From positions 8,950,150-9,014,149 of the forward strand of contig CAMGYJ010000004.1 in NCBI GenBank assembly GCA_946122785.1: 64,000 nucleotides of DNA. Reading direction: 5' to 3'. Below the pieces are notes generated by a model. It did not search any database, was not told the DNA's origin, and saw only the letters and a list, made by a program, of their open reading frames with translations. Below, one piece after another: positions 1 to 11,148 of this stretch. Positions within the stretch are counted from its first letter, which is position 1; the number at the start of each line of letters is the position of its first letter. Source of the DNA: Linum tenue (taxonomy: Eukaryota; Streptophyta; Magnoliopsida; Malpighiales; Linaceae). A program made the position numbers and the translations under genes.

Positions 1-315
1 CCAATTGAAATGATGTACACTTAGCAATTCTAATTACTTGGGATCAATCCTCTCAACAATTTAGTTGTAGGAGTTGGAGTTACGAAGATGGTAAACTATC
101 AATCAAATGAGATGACCATAAAATTACTATCCACCTGTTTATACAAATTCAGTTTGTAAACCTTGACTACAAGTTGTTTGCTTTATAAATGTTCTAAAAG
201 ACTAAAGCCATAAACATTACTATCAACCGCTATTAGTCTTAGTATCGAATCTGTATCGTAGTTGTCCTCCTCCCTCAGATTATCCAAAAACAATATAAAA
301 ACAAAAACAAATTGG
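1..315. repeat. Partial duplicate of WNK upstream sequence (copy 1)
   Basis: This stretch aligns in the same orientation with 19769-20172. Shared blocks include 'caattctaatt', 'ctcaacaatttagttgt', 'tcaaccgctattagt' and 'cctcagattatccaaaa', ending in 'aaaaacaaa'. There are many substitutions, and copy 2 has about 90 extra bases, so the duplication is old. Copy 2 lies about 1 kb upstream of the WNK start codon. Copy 1 has no kinase coding sequence after it. The duplication may extend beyond the left edge of the window. Confidence 0.75.
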
Positions 316-1247
316 ATTTTTTTTCCATAGATATGATAGTAATAGACAGGAGATTACAACTTCTTAAAAAGTAAATTTTGGCAATCAATACTAATTGCTA
401 TGCCAATACGAAATGGACAGCTCTATTAGTTTCTAAGAAAAAGGAACTAAAAACTAGAGGTGTCATTCGGTCGGTTTCGGTTTAACCGAAAACCTAATTC
501 TTGGTTATCAGTTAAACCGAGCCACCCCCTATACCTGCCGATCACCAACCGTGAGGGAACCCACGGTTAATCAGCCAACCGACCTGTCAGTTTCGTTTTA
601 GGCTCGGTTAGCCGCATACTAAAAAACCTACCCCTGCTCTCCAAAACGTTGGCGTTTAATTCATTAAAAATCATTAAAAAAAAGACTCACGAAACAAAAA
701 CGTTGGTGTTTATTGGTTCTATCTCCTTTGCTCGTTCTCTCCTTCCTTCTCTCCATTTTAGATCTGTCGAGTCTCTCCTTCTCTCCTTCCGTCTCTCCAT
801 TTTAAATCGGAAGAAGCAGCAGTCGCCAAGGGAATGGAGGCGCGACACGAACCCATCGACGGGAACGAGGCGGAGGGGGGGGGGGAGGAGGCGCTCGCCT
901 GCTCTATTGAATCTCTGGGAACGCAGCCTGGCGCGACAGGACGGAGGCGACGAAGGCGGGGGGAGAGGAGGCGCTCGCCTGCGCGTGGTGCGTTGGGACG
1001 GCCACCAACGACCGTGAAGGCGGAGGCGGACGAACGACTGGTCTGGGACGGAGGCTCCGCGTGGGGAGAAGAGGGGTTAGCGGTTTTCTATTTTTGGATT
1101 TAGGGTTCGTGAGAACTAGATGGGGAGGGGAAGGTTAATTGAATTTAATGCTCTTATTCCTCCTCCTTTTCTACATTTTCGGTTGGCGATTTTTGTTTTT
1201 CTCTCCCATTATTATAATTTAATTATTTGTATATAAATAATAAACAA
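316..1247. other. Intergenic, no gene recognised
   Basis: About 930 bases without a supportable gene. A stretch near 455-610 is rich in CGGTTT/AACCG words, as is common in decayed hAT-like repeats, but no matching end was found. 820-1080 is GC-rich, with a run of 11 G at about 875-885 and a local duplication of 'gaggaggcgctcgcctgc'. Reading frames here have no recognisable domain and look like composition artefacts. Confidence 0.5.
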
Positions 1248-1256
1248 TTTTTAATT

Positions 1257-1325
1257 GGCAAAATACACCAGGATAGCCATATCTATTCGCGTTTTGACAA
1301 TAATAGCCACTTTTCAAAAATACAC
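1257..1325 (+). repeat. MULE left terminal inverted repeat
   Basis: Matches the reverse complement of 11069-11139 with scattered mismatches. Similarity falls away beyond 'aaatacac'. Confidence 0.8.
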
Positions 1326-1769
1326 AGTTGTAACCACATTTTGGAAACTCATTTGTTAGAATTAGCCATTTTCGTCAAATAATCTAACGGCGTCAACATT
1401 CCGTTAGTTAAGTGGACGTTAAGCTGATGTGGATGCCACTTGTACAACACATCATGTCCACATCATCGCCACATCATCATATAAATGCCACATCATATTT
1501 TAGTAAAATAAACTTTTTTCTTTCAAATCAATATGTTTTTGCCCCTCTTCCTTTCGTCTCTCTCACTTTCAACTCAACTCTCCGGCTAGATCTGCACACT
1601 AACCACCAGTAGCAACAATGGATTGTTCCACTAAATCAATAGATCCCTTCCCTCTTCCTTTACCCCTTCGATTCTAAATCCCCACCACCACCCACAAATA
1701 AGTTATTCAAACAAGATGGAGGCCAACAGTGATTAAGAAAAGGACTCCTTCACAAAGTAATCAACCCTA

Positions 1770-2406
1770 ATCTACAATCAAGATCCAAACGGCGACGTTT
1801 CAGAAAATCTCAGCAACGGCACCATTTCCAAAAGATCAAGCCACCTAACGATGTCGTGTTGAAGTCATCCTTCAAAGTCTCAAACAACCTCCTTCACACA
1901 CAGAGTTCTTCCTCTTTGATTCTCTCCCATCTCACGATGACAAATCCCTCGAAGGATGCTCCCCATCGAGCTGCTCCAGAAAAGATCACCGACTGTACAA
2001 GAACTAATGATGATCACTACCATAATCATCATCCACAACAAACGGTCCTCTACTCAAACGGTCATCTTCTCGACTTCTATAAATCACAGAGTCTGACCTA
2101 GCTTCTTTTCTTGGCGGTCTGTAGGAAGAGATTTGTGTGATATTCTTTTCTATAGTGGGTCCATTTGAGTGTTCCTTGATTCACAGTGCATGTATGCTGG
2201 GTGAATCAAGGATTGGGATGTTTGGTGTTTAGTCTTGTTGAATTAAAGGGCCAATTATATTGGCTCGACTAGGGTTCTTAGTTTGTAATCTGTATTTTAT
2301 TGATCATAAATAAAATTAGTGTTTTCTCAAAAATATGAATCAGGAAGGGTGAAGTAGTTCAAATAAAGATTCCCAAATATACTTTGCTTCTCCTTCTGAT
2401 TCTTCA
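1770..2406 (+). repeat. 5' LTR of the SIRE-like element
   Basis: Aligns with 9595-10225 from 'aaacggcgacgtttcag' to the shared end 'ctgattcttca', with several percent divergence and small indels. The expected start equivalent to 'tgttggatacg' of the 3' copy is not recognisable. Confidence 0.8.
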
Positions 2407-2408
2407 AT

Positions 2409-2420
2409 TGGTATCAGAGC
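2409..2420 (+). other. Primer binding site (initiator tRNA-Met)
   Basis: 'tggtatcagagc', two bases after the end of the 5' LTR, is the usual plant initiator-Met primer site for minus-strand DNA synthesis. Confidence 0.9.
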
Positions 2421-2461
2421 AGGCTCTTTGAAGGACTAACTGTCGCCAAAGAGAAGCTTCA

Positions 2462-3503
2462 ATGGCGGGATCTTCATTAGCATCCGCTTCATACTCTGCA
2501 AGTACAAATCCACCATGGTTTAATGGAACAGACTACACTGTCTGGAAGAAAAGGATGCAAATTTACCTTCAAGACGTAGAAGTTGTCTTCACAACTGGAT
2601 TCAAGAGCAATGCATATCCTCTACTCTACCCTTTGTCCATAAGAGAGAAGTCAAGTTGCTCAATGCGAAACAACTAAAGAAATCTGGGAGTCTCTTCAGA
2701 CTACCCATGAAGGTACGTCAGAGGTAAAGGAAAGTAGAATAGATGTCCTCTTGAATGAATATGAGTCATTTGAAATGTGCTCAGGGGAGTCAATTTTTAG
2801 CATGTATAAGAGATTTAACGACTTAATTAACAGACTAAAAGGTCTAGGCAAAACAATTACAACTAAAGATCTTGTGAGAAAAATACTACGAAGCCTAGCA
2901 CGTGAATGGTTACCTAAAAGAACAGCTATAGAAGAAGCTAAAGACTTGAATGTTTTATCTATTGAGAGATTAGTAGGATCCTTATTAAGTCATGAGGAAG
3001 TAATTGTTCAAATGAATAAAGAAGACAGTAGACGAAAGAAAGTCATTGCTTTCAAAGCAAAAGAGTATGATAGTGAGTCTGATTATGATATGGGTGAAGA
3101 GTTTGAAAGGGAATTCGCATTAGTAATTAGAAAATTTCACAAGATGCTTAAAATGAAAAGGGATTTTCAGGATAGAAGGTTTCTAAATGATACAAAACAC
3201 TTTAATACCCGTAGAAACAGAGAAGAAGCTGAGAGAATCCCTACTCGACAATCAGACAGAAGATTCAGTTATGATAAAGGAGCCTTTAAATCACTTGAGG
3301 GTCGAGAAAGGTTCAAACAAGAGGTTAAGGAAGACCAGAGGTCTTCCTCTGAAAAGGATCTAACAGTTTGCTTTAAGTGTGGAAAAACAGGGCACATGAG
3401 ATCAAAATGTCCCCTGAACCTAAGGAATCAAGAAAAGGCTCTAGCTGCATCCTGGAGTGACTACAACTCAGAAGGCGACTTGGAAGTAAAAAATCTTGCA
3501 TAG
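2462..3503 (+). pseudogene. gag: Broken gag of the SIRE-like copia element
   Basis: Gag starts at the ATG 42 bases after the primer site; the first piece (2462-2677) contains 'WFNGTDYTVWKKRMQIYLQ', typical of copia gag N-termini. The frame is then lost, and a second piece (2751-3503) carries the rest of the capsid-like region and a CCHC zinc knuckle, 'CFKCGKTGHMRSKC' (CX2CX4HX4C), for RNA binding. A continuation in other frames (about 3505-4052) is Asn/Lys-rich and probably the gag-to-protease linker. The gene cannot make a full protein because of the frameshift and stops. Confidence 0.85.
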
Positions 3504-4056
3504 ATGGCATATGCATCAAAGGATGACAACGATACCTCATCTCTGGTTGAAAATGAGCAAGAGTCACCAGTAAGTTATCAGGTAATTTCAGACTCAGACT
3601 CTGAGACAAACAGTATCTATGAAACAAAATCAAATTTTCTACATATTCTAAAAAATCTTCAAGAATAATGTAAAAGGCTCAAAAGCAAGTACTGCCTGCT
3701 TATGACAGATAATCACGCAATGCTAAAAGAAATGAATGAGCTGAAAAGAATTGTTGCAACTCAAAATAAGTGTCAAGATAATATGCACAAACAGATCTTT
3801 GACCTGACAAATGAAAACCAACATTTCAAAGGAATATGTCATAAAAATTGCTTGAGGGTGGAAGGTTCCTCTGTCCAGACCACCAGGTTTTCACCTAACA
3901 AACTCATTCAAAAGAGAAATCTTGATAAAGACCATCAAAAGAGGTATCCTGATGATAAGTTTAAGAATTATCATGTTATATTTATTTGTTCCTACTGTAA
4001 TAGACGAGGAGATACTGAGAATATTTGGGTTGCAAAATGTACTAACCATTGATTGA

Positions 4057-7000
4057 TTGCAGAATCCGGGAGATAGTGAGAATATTTGGTACCTTGACAG
4101 TGGCTGCTCCCACCATATGACAGGTAAAAGAGGATTTTTCTCCTCTTTAAACTACAAGAAAGGAGGTAAGGTAGTGTTTGGTGATGATAGAGTTGGAATC
4201 ATTTTAGGAAATGGAACAATTGTAAACAAACATTTTCCTAAAATAAAAGATGTGTTGTTTGTTCAAGGTTTAAAGCATAATCTTCTCTCCATTAGTCAGC
4301 TTTGTAACACAGAAAATCGAGTCATATTTGAAGCCTCCTCATGTAAAATATTTAGAATAAGAGATAACAAACTGTTGTTTAGTGGGTCAAAGAAAAATAA
4401 TATGTATGTGGTAAACCTAAATAATCTGGAAACTTTTCATGAGACTTGTTTTCAAGCTGTATCTTATGACTTAGAACTTCTATGGCATAGAAAACTAGGG
4501 CATGTGTGTCTGTCCAAACTCTCAAAGCTGTCTAAAATGAAATCAGCTCGAGGTATTCCCTTGGTAAAAGAAAATCCTAAGTTTTTTTTGTGATGCATGT
4601 GTTAGTGGAAAACTTGCTAAGAAAAGCTTTAAGTCAAAAAGAGACATTACAACTACTCAAATTTATGAATTAATTCATATAGACTTATTTGGTCCAACTA
4701 ATGTGGAAAGTCTTGGTGGAAAATCTTATGTTCTTGTCTTAGTTGATGACTTCTCACGCTACACGTGGGTCTATCTCTTGGCCAGCAAGGATGAAACTTT
4801 TGAGAAGTTCAAAATATTTGTGTCAAAAGTACTAAATAAGTCTAAAACAGGTATAAAATCAATACGTAGTGATAATGGAGGAGAGTTTGTTTCTGACCAT
4901 TTTAGTGCTTTATGTGATGATAAAGGTATAAATCTCACATTTTCTACTCCTAGAACATCACAACAAAATGGTGTAGTAGAAAGGAAGAACAGGACTATAA
5001 TCGAGACTGCTCGGACAATGCTTCTGGAATATGGAACCCCTAAATTTTTATGGGGAGAAGCTGTCATGACTGATAAGGCCCTGGGTAGGGTCTTTATGCT
5101 CAGAATCTCGCAGCAAACGAATTGAGCTTGACACAATCCAAAACTCAGCAACTATGGATGGTTCGAATGATGAAAACGGTCAATTTCGTGCAATCCTTCA
5201 CGCGGAGAAAGGCTCGAAATAGATAGGTCGATGCTTGGCCACGATCAAGGTGTTGAATTGATCGATACAAGCTCACGATTGCTTAGAATCGTCCAAGCAA
5301 TCCAACTCAATTCCTCACGCAACTAGCGAGATGAACCAAAGCTCAACTTTGTATTCAATTGATCGAAAATCTGACTATTACAATGAATCAACTATTCTTA
5401 AATAGACCTACGTAACTTAACAAGCTTAAAACGGAAAACCAATTCTCAAACAACAAGGAAATAGACCTCAAACAGAAAAAGGAAAACACTTAAACACAAT
5501 CCTAGTCCGAAACGGATTTGGATTTCCCCTTGCAAGACAGTCTTCTCGGCAGCTTCCATACGATCTTGCTCGCCTTCGTCGGAAGCCTTCAAAGTATGGT
5601 TTAGATCAACCAATGCCTCTACGTTGCTCTATGAAAATTGTACTTTCATGTGGTTGCCTTTGTGGAACTCGATTCTCCTTCAAACCAGTCGAACCAAGCT
5701 CCAAAAGTTGGTATCCAAGCTGTCTGCCAGACTTGGAGAATTCCTGGCAGTTTTCCAGATTCAGCATAGCGTTTTGATCTCCTTGGAAACTCAACCTCTC
5801 GACTTCTCCTTGAGCTCCAAAGCATACCGATCGAATGAGCAACTCCCCTTCTTCAACACAAGCCAAAGAACTCGAGTTTCTAACACACCAATTGAGACTT
5901 ATGCTCGTCCAAAGCGGGTACCTGAAATCGTCACAAACACTTAGACCAAAATCAGTATTTTCTAGTGTGTTTAGATGGCCTTCATGAGCGATCAATTCCC
6001 ATCGTTTTAATGGCCAAATCGAGGTCATATCAATGACAGCAGTCTATACAATTAATCGTGTCTTGATTAGGAAGAAGCTAAACAAAACACCATATGAGAT
6101 TCTTAAAGAAAAAACCCCCTATCTTGATATTTTCATCCATTTGGATGCAAATGTTACATATTGAATACTAGAGACCACCTCTACAAGTTTGATGCTAAAG
6201 CTGAGAAAGCTATATTTCTTGGGTATTCCATAAAAGGTCAAGCGTACAGGGTGTATAATCTGAAAACCAAACGAGTCGAAGAGTCTGTGTTTGTCAAATT
6301 TGATGAATCTGTTTATGTTGAGAAAGTTAGTGCAGAAAGTCTGGAATTCTTGTTTCCCATTGAAGATCACAGTCAAGAGAAGATACAAGAGTCAGTTGTT
6401 GAACCAAAGGAAGATGGTGATTTTTCAAAAATAGAGAAAAACGCCCCTGCACACATATTGAAACGACATCCACCATCCCAGATCATTGGTAATTTGAACG
6501 ATGGACTGCACACTCGAGGTAAGTATCAACTAGGTCAGTATACTTTTGTGTCACTACTAGAACCAAAAAATTATAAGGAAGCACTAACTGATGATGAATG
6601 GGTATGTGCTATGCAAGAAGAATTAATCTAGTTTGCTAGGCTGCATGTTTGGGAGCTTGTACCTAGGCCAATTGATAGATTAATCATAGGGACTAAATGG
6701 GTTTTCATAAACAAAACAGACGAACATGGACTTATAACTAAAAATAAAGCAAGACTTGTTGCTCAAGGATATTCACAAGAAGAAGGAATAGATTTTGAAT
6801 AAACATTTTCTCCTGTCGCTAGAATTGAATCCATTAGACTTCTTTGTGCATATGCATGTTATATGAAGATACCCTTGTTTCAAATGGATGTAAAAAGCGC
6901 ATTTTTAAATGGAGAAATCAAGGAAGAAGTCTATGTCAGTCAACCACCTGGCTTCATTGATAATGAGTTCCCTGACCATGTATATAAGCTTTCAAAAGCA

Positions 7001-8107
7001 ATGTATGGATTTTAGCAAGCTCCTAGAGCTTGGTTTGAAAAGTTATCTGCCTTTCTAAAAAATGAAGGATTTACTCAAGTAAATGTAGACAAAACCATAT
7101 TTATCAAGAAAGAACAGTCAGATACACTGGTAGTACAAGTATATGTTGATGATATTGTGTTTGGATCAACTAACCCTTCCATGTGCTCCAAATTTTGTGA
7201 GTCTATGAAATCAAAATTCGAAATGAGCATGATGGGTGAGCTCTCACACTTTCTTGGGCTACAAATTAAGCAAACAGAATCAGGTATGTTTATCAGTCAA
7301 ACTAATTACATTGAATCCATGCTTAAAAAGTTTGAGATGAACTCTGTAAACATTTGCTCAACTCCTATGGCCACCAACCTTAAGTTAGATAAGGATGAAG
7401 TTGGTACACCTTTCTGTGAAAAGAAATATAGAGGGATGATTGGATCACTACTATATCTAACTGGCAGCCATCCTGACATCCAGTATAGTGTTGGACTATG
7501 TGCTAGATTTCAATCAAACCCCAAGGAAAGCTATTTTAAAGCTAGAAAAAGAATTTTTAGATACCTCAAGGGAACTACCCAAGTAGGACTTTGGTATCCA
7601 AAGACAGATTCATTTGATCTAGTGGGATACAGTGACTCGGATTTTGGAGGCAGTCTTATAGATAGAAAAAGTACAACTGGAGTCATTCAGTTTCTTGGAC
7701 CAGCTCTTGTGTCTTGGTTTAGCAAGAGACAGGGTGTTGTTGCACTATCCACTGACGAAGCAGAGTACATGGCAACTGGAAGCTGTTGTACTCAACTTAT
7801 GTGGATGAAGGCTCAATTATCTGATTATGACTTTAAAATAAACAATATTCCAGTCTGCTGTGACAATACAAGTGCCATTTGTATGACAAAAAACCCAGTA
7901 CAACACTCTAGCACTAAACACATAGAAATAAAATACCACTTTATAAGAGAATTAGTTCAAGCTGGTCACATAAGTCTTCATTTTATATCTACTGAACTCC
8001 AATTGGCTGACATGTTTACAAAACCCTTGTCCAGTGAGAGATTTCTACAGCTTTGTACAGAAATTGGACTAAAATCTTTTGAGCAAATTAAAAATCTAAA
8101 AAGTTGA
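4057..8107 (+). pseudogene. pol: Broken pol of the SIRE-like copia element
   Basis: The domain order is protease ('WYLDSGCSHHMTG', near 4087), GAG-pre-integrase zinc motif ('LLWHRKLGH'), integrase core ('SDNGGEF' and 'QQNGVVERKNRT'), reverse transcriptase ('QMDVKSAFLNGE', 'VYVDDIVFGSTN') and RNase H ending 'LADMFTKPLSSERF'. Damage seen: a frameshift in the T-run at 4584-4591, a 962-bp solo LTR between 5070 and 6033, in-frame stops at 6629-6631, 6800-6802 (after 'EGIDFE') and 7013-7015 (in 'MYGF*QAP'). The last piece, 7157-8107, is open. The element cannot move on its own. Confidence 0.9.
5066..6037. mobile_element. Solo LTR inserted in copia integrase
   Basis: The insert is 5071-6032 (962 bp). 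It begins 'tgata' and ends 'tatca', a TG...CA inverted end, and is flanked by a 5-bp direct repeat 'atgac' (5066-5070 and 6033-6037), as expected for an LTR element. Removing it rejoins the integrase reading frame of the host copia element ('WGEAVMT' to 'AVYTINR'). No polyprotein is present inside, so it is a solo LTR left by recombination or a very short non-autonomous element. Confidence 0.85.
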
Positions 8108-8366
8108 ACTAGTCATTGGGCATCTGTAGCACCATTTAGCTTACTCTTGTTTTACGTAATAATCTGTTTTTACGGCTCATGCTTGCTACTTTTAAGTACT
8201 TTTTGCACAGTCTTAGTGATCATTCTATTAGGACTTTGTGAAGTAAACTCTTCGCATTCCCTCTCCCTCTCGGACTCCTCTCTATTTAAACCCTCTTCCT
8301 CTTCTCTTCCTCCTCACTCGCAGAAAGCAAACACTCAAAAAAAATTCTCTCAGTATTTTAAGCATC

Positions 8367-9296
8367 ATGAGTGACTATCTCCCTCGTCCATTTCGCTTTG
8401 GTGGCCTTGTTCACACCTACCCTGGCTACATGTTTCATGAGCCAGTGGTGATCAACCATCACCGCCATCTCCAACACTTCGAAAAAAGAAGGCTTCATCA
8501 TACTACCCAACTTAATCCCTATGAGTTCAACCTCTACAAGTTCGACATTGTTTCACTTATTGAGGGTTTGGGTTGGGAATTCCTTTTGAGACAGCCCCTA
8601 CATCTTGCGTGTCCAGGAGCAGTAAAATATTCTACTCCAATCTTCGCTGCCAAGGAGTCCTGCTCAAGGGCTTGACATTGCTCACCCTTAGGAATTCTGG
8701 AAGCAATAGTTCAATCTCTCCACTGAATATGGGAACTTCTCCACTGAACCAACTGGTGGGTCAGATGTTCATATCCCCGTCAGCTGGCTTCCTCCAAGAC
8801 TCAGGGTGTTCCATCATTTTCTCACTCATGTGTTTTTTCCTCGGTCTTTTAATCTTGATTGAGTTTTGCCAATGGACCTCTGGATAATCTCCAGTGCCAA
8901 TGATGGAAGAAGGCTGGACTTCTCCTTTCTTCTCTTCTCCCATCTTCTTGCAGCAGGAGATGAACATTTTCAAGGGTTGCTGCCTTTTGGCTCAATCATT
9001 ACTCGGTTGTTGATCAATCTTGGAGTCGATCTGTCAGATCAGCGCAGTGTGTCCTCCACCATGTATGTGAGTGCATTAAATGTACTCATGGTCCTTGATC
9101 TGCCAACAGAGATACCACCTCATCCTCCTCTCCCACCAGCATCCATCCTTGGACCTCGTCCAAAACCTTCCTCGGCCAAGAAGGCCAAATCTGCTGGTGA
9201 ACCAAGCAAAGCAGGAGACTTGGTCTTCACTGTCTCTGAAGGAAACTCCTCCTCAAATGAATCAGCTACATCTGCTGCTGCGTCCTATGACTTGTA
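8367..9296 (+). pseudogene. Extra reading frame after pol in the SIRE-like element
   Basis: Three overlapping open pieces in different frames (8367-8675, 8573-8887, 8866-9296) seem to be one decayed gene of roughly 300 codons. It starts 'MSDYLPRPFRF' and includes 'YKFDIVSLIEGLGWEFLLR' and 'LPFGSIITRLLINLGVDLS'. The last phrases resemble the unknown-function 'plant transposon protein' segments often found next to plant retrotransposon pol genes. SIRE-lineage elements often carry an additional frame here, sometimes called env-like. I saw no clear signal peptide or membrane anchor, so an envelope role is not supported. The tail is Pro/Ser-rich. Confidence 0.6.
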
Positions 9297-9584
9297 GAAG
9301 TTAGGGGGAACCTTGTCTTAGTTTACGTTTTAAGTAATTTTGGTCATGATGTCTAGTTAGTCAGACTGGGCGTGTGTTCATGGGGAACTTGTCTCAGTAT
9401 GTTGCTTTCAATTTCTTAGTATGTTGCTTTCAATTTCTCTTCAAGCTGTCCTGTTATGATTCGGACAAGCTTCTTTTGTTGTACCCCCGTACATTTGAAG
9501 TAATGCAAGTTCTGGTTTTCTTCGAGGAGAGCTCTGTTGTGTGGTTGTTTTTCTTTTCAGGCAATCTCCAGACTTCTTGGACGA

Positions 9585-9594
9585 AGGGGAAAAT
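9585..9594 (+). other. Polypurine tract of the SIRE-like element
   Basis: 'aaggggaaaat' lies directly before the TG of the 3' LTR; this is where plus-strand DNA synthesis would be primed. Confidence 0.6.
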
Positions 9595-10225
9595 TGTTGG
9601 ATACGTGGCATCTGCAATATTCCCAAACGGCGACGTTTCAGACAATCTCAGCAACAACACCGTTTCCAAAAGATCAAGCCACCTAACGACATCATGCTGA
9701 AGCCATCCTTCAAAGTCTCAAACAACCTCCTTCACACACAGAGTTCTTCCTCTTCGATTCTCTCCCATCTCACGAAGACAAATCCCTCGAAGGATGCTCC
9801 CCATGGAGCTGCTCCAGAAAAGATCACCGACTCTACAAGAACTAATGATGATCACTACCATGATCATCATCCACAGCAAACGGTCATCTTCTCGACTTCT
9901 ATAAATCACAGAGTCTGACCTAGCTTCTTTTCTTGGAGGTCTGTAGGAAGAGATTTGTGTGATAGTCTTTTCTATAGGGGGTCCATTTGAGTGTTCCTCG
10001 ATTCACAGTGCGTGTATGCTAGGTGAATCAAGGATTGGGATGTTTGGTGTTTAGTCTTGTTGAATTAAAGGGCCAATTAGATTGGCTCGACTAGGGTTCT
10101 TAGTTTGTAATCTGTATTTTATTGATCATAAATAAAATTAGTGTTTTCTCAAAAATACGAATCAGGAAGGGTGAAGTAGTTCAAATAAACCACAAATATA
10201 CTTTGCTTCTCCTTCTGATTCTTCA
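9595..10225 (+). repeat. 3' LTR of the SIRE-like element
   Basis: 631 bp, beginning 'tgttggatacg' and ending 'ctgattcttca'. It aligns with 1770-2406. Small open frames seen inside are LTR sequence, not genes. Confidence 0.85.
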
Positions 10226-11068
10226 AATTAAACTCACCCCGGTTCCAGTTAACCACAAAATCGAGAACCCAATTCACTAGGGGGAAGAAGAAAAGGTGTG
10301 AGCAAATTGAAATTCCCCTTGACCCAACGGGAGAGCAAGCAGCCTGCGGCGGAGATGAGAGTTGGGTCAAAGATAGGACCTGCAAAACAAGGGAAAGACC
10401 GACAGAGATGATAGGAAACAGGGGAAGTTCGGCGCTATCGTTAGCGCTATCGTCATCTTCCTCATAGAATCGTCGTGTAAATCACCTGAGCCAACATTGG
10501 TCTAGCTCGCTTCTTCATTCCTTCCCTCTCCACAGTGTTTCGCTGCCTCGCCGACAACGAGCAGCAGGTTTCTAGTCAAAATCGAAACCAGGAATCTCCC
10601 TCCACCGCCGCAACATCTTCCACCGCTTCCGACGAAAGTTGAAATGGGTTGCGAATTTGGAGGCGGGCTATTCGATTTGGGGGATTTTGGATGAACTTGA
10701 GAACTGGGTATGTGTTTCTTCTCATTTTCGCTTCAACCTCTCACAAAACCACATCGCTAACACTTGCTTCCATGACGGAAATTAGAACTAGGTTCTTGGG
10801 AGCAGCGACGTTGGATTGTCTCCGGGGAGGATGTTGCAGCAGTGGAGCCCTGCGACGACGGAGGGGATTTTGGGATTTTTTTTGTTTTTCCACCGTGAGG
10901 GTTTCACTAGAAATAGAAATAAATGGTTTTTCTTTTATTTAGTTTTTGTTTTGTTTATTTTCCCACCTGTATAGCTTTTGACAGAAAGATGCCACGTCAG
11001 CAAAACCTGTTAGTCTAGTCAGCATTCATGACGATTCTGTTAAAGTTATCGATGAAATGGCTATTTTA

Positions 11069-11139
11069 GTGTATATTTCAAAAAGTGGCTATTATTGTCA
11101 AAAAGTGAATAGTTATGGCTATACGAGCGTATTTTGCCT
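11069..11139 (-). repeat. MULE right terminal inverted repeat
   Basis: Inverted partner of 1257-1325. The 9-bp target duplication 'tttttaatt' follows immediately. Confidence 0.8.
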
Positions 11140-11148
11140 TTTTAATTC

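Larger units (their letters stand above)
1770..10225 (+). mobile_element. Decayed SIRE-like Ty1-copia retrotransposon
   Basis: About 8.4 kb in plus orientation: 5' LTR, tRNA-Met primer site, gag, protease, integrase, reverse transcriptase, RNase H, an extra reading frame after pol, a purine tract and 3' LTR. The order integrase before reverse transcriptase defines copia. The long post-pol region and motifs such as 'VYVDDIVFGSTN' resemble the SIRE/Maximus lineage; this is an inference. Coding regions are broken by frameshifts and at least three nonsense codons, and a solo LTR sits in the integrase. The first 15-30 bases of the 5' LTR cannot be aligned to the 3' LTR, and no target duplication is visible, so the left edge is uncertain. 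Confidence 0.9.
1248..11148. mobile_element. MULE with 9-bp target duplication, split by a nested copia element
   Basis: The element proper is 1257-11139. It starts with 'ggcaaaatac' and ends with the inverted form 'gtattttgcc'. The terminal inverted repeats are about 70 bp (1257-1325 and 11069-11139). They are flanked by an exact 9-bp direct repeat, 'tttttaatt' (1248-1256 and 11140-11148), the hallmark of Mutator superfamily insertion. Most of the inside is a SIRE-like copia element (about 1770-10225). Without it the MULE is only about 1.4 kb and has no transposase, so it is non-autonomous. Its own internal sequence (about 1400-1755 and 10226-10970) has modest GC content and short open frames but no recognised captured gene. 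Confidence 0.85.

Noticed and set aside
649..1103. Overlapping GC-rich open frames of 122 and 89 codons
   Set aside because: Arg/Gly-rich low complexity, no domain, two frames open over the same bases; composition artefact.
1856..2101. 81-codon frame
   Set aside because: Lies inside the 5' LTR and recurs in the 3' LTR; not a gene.
9541..9918. 125-codon frame
   Set aside because: Runs across the 3' LTR boundary of the SIRE-like element; not a gene.
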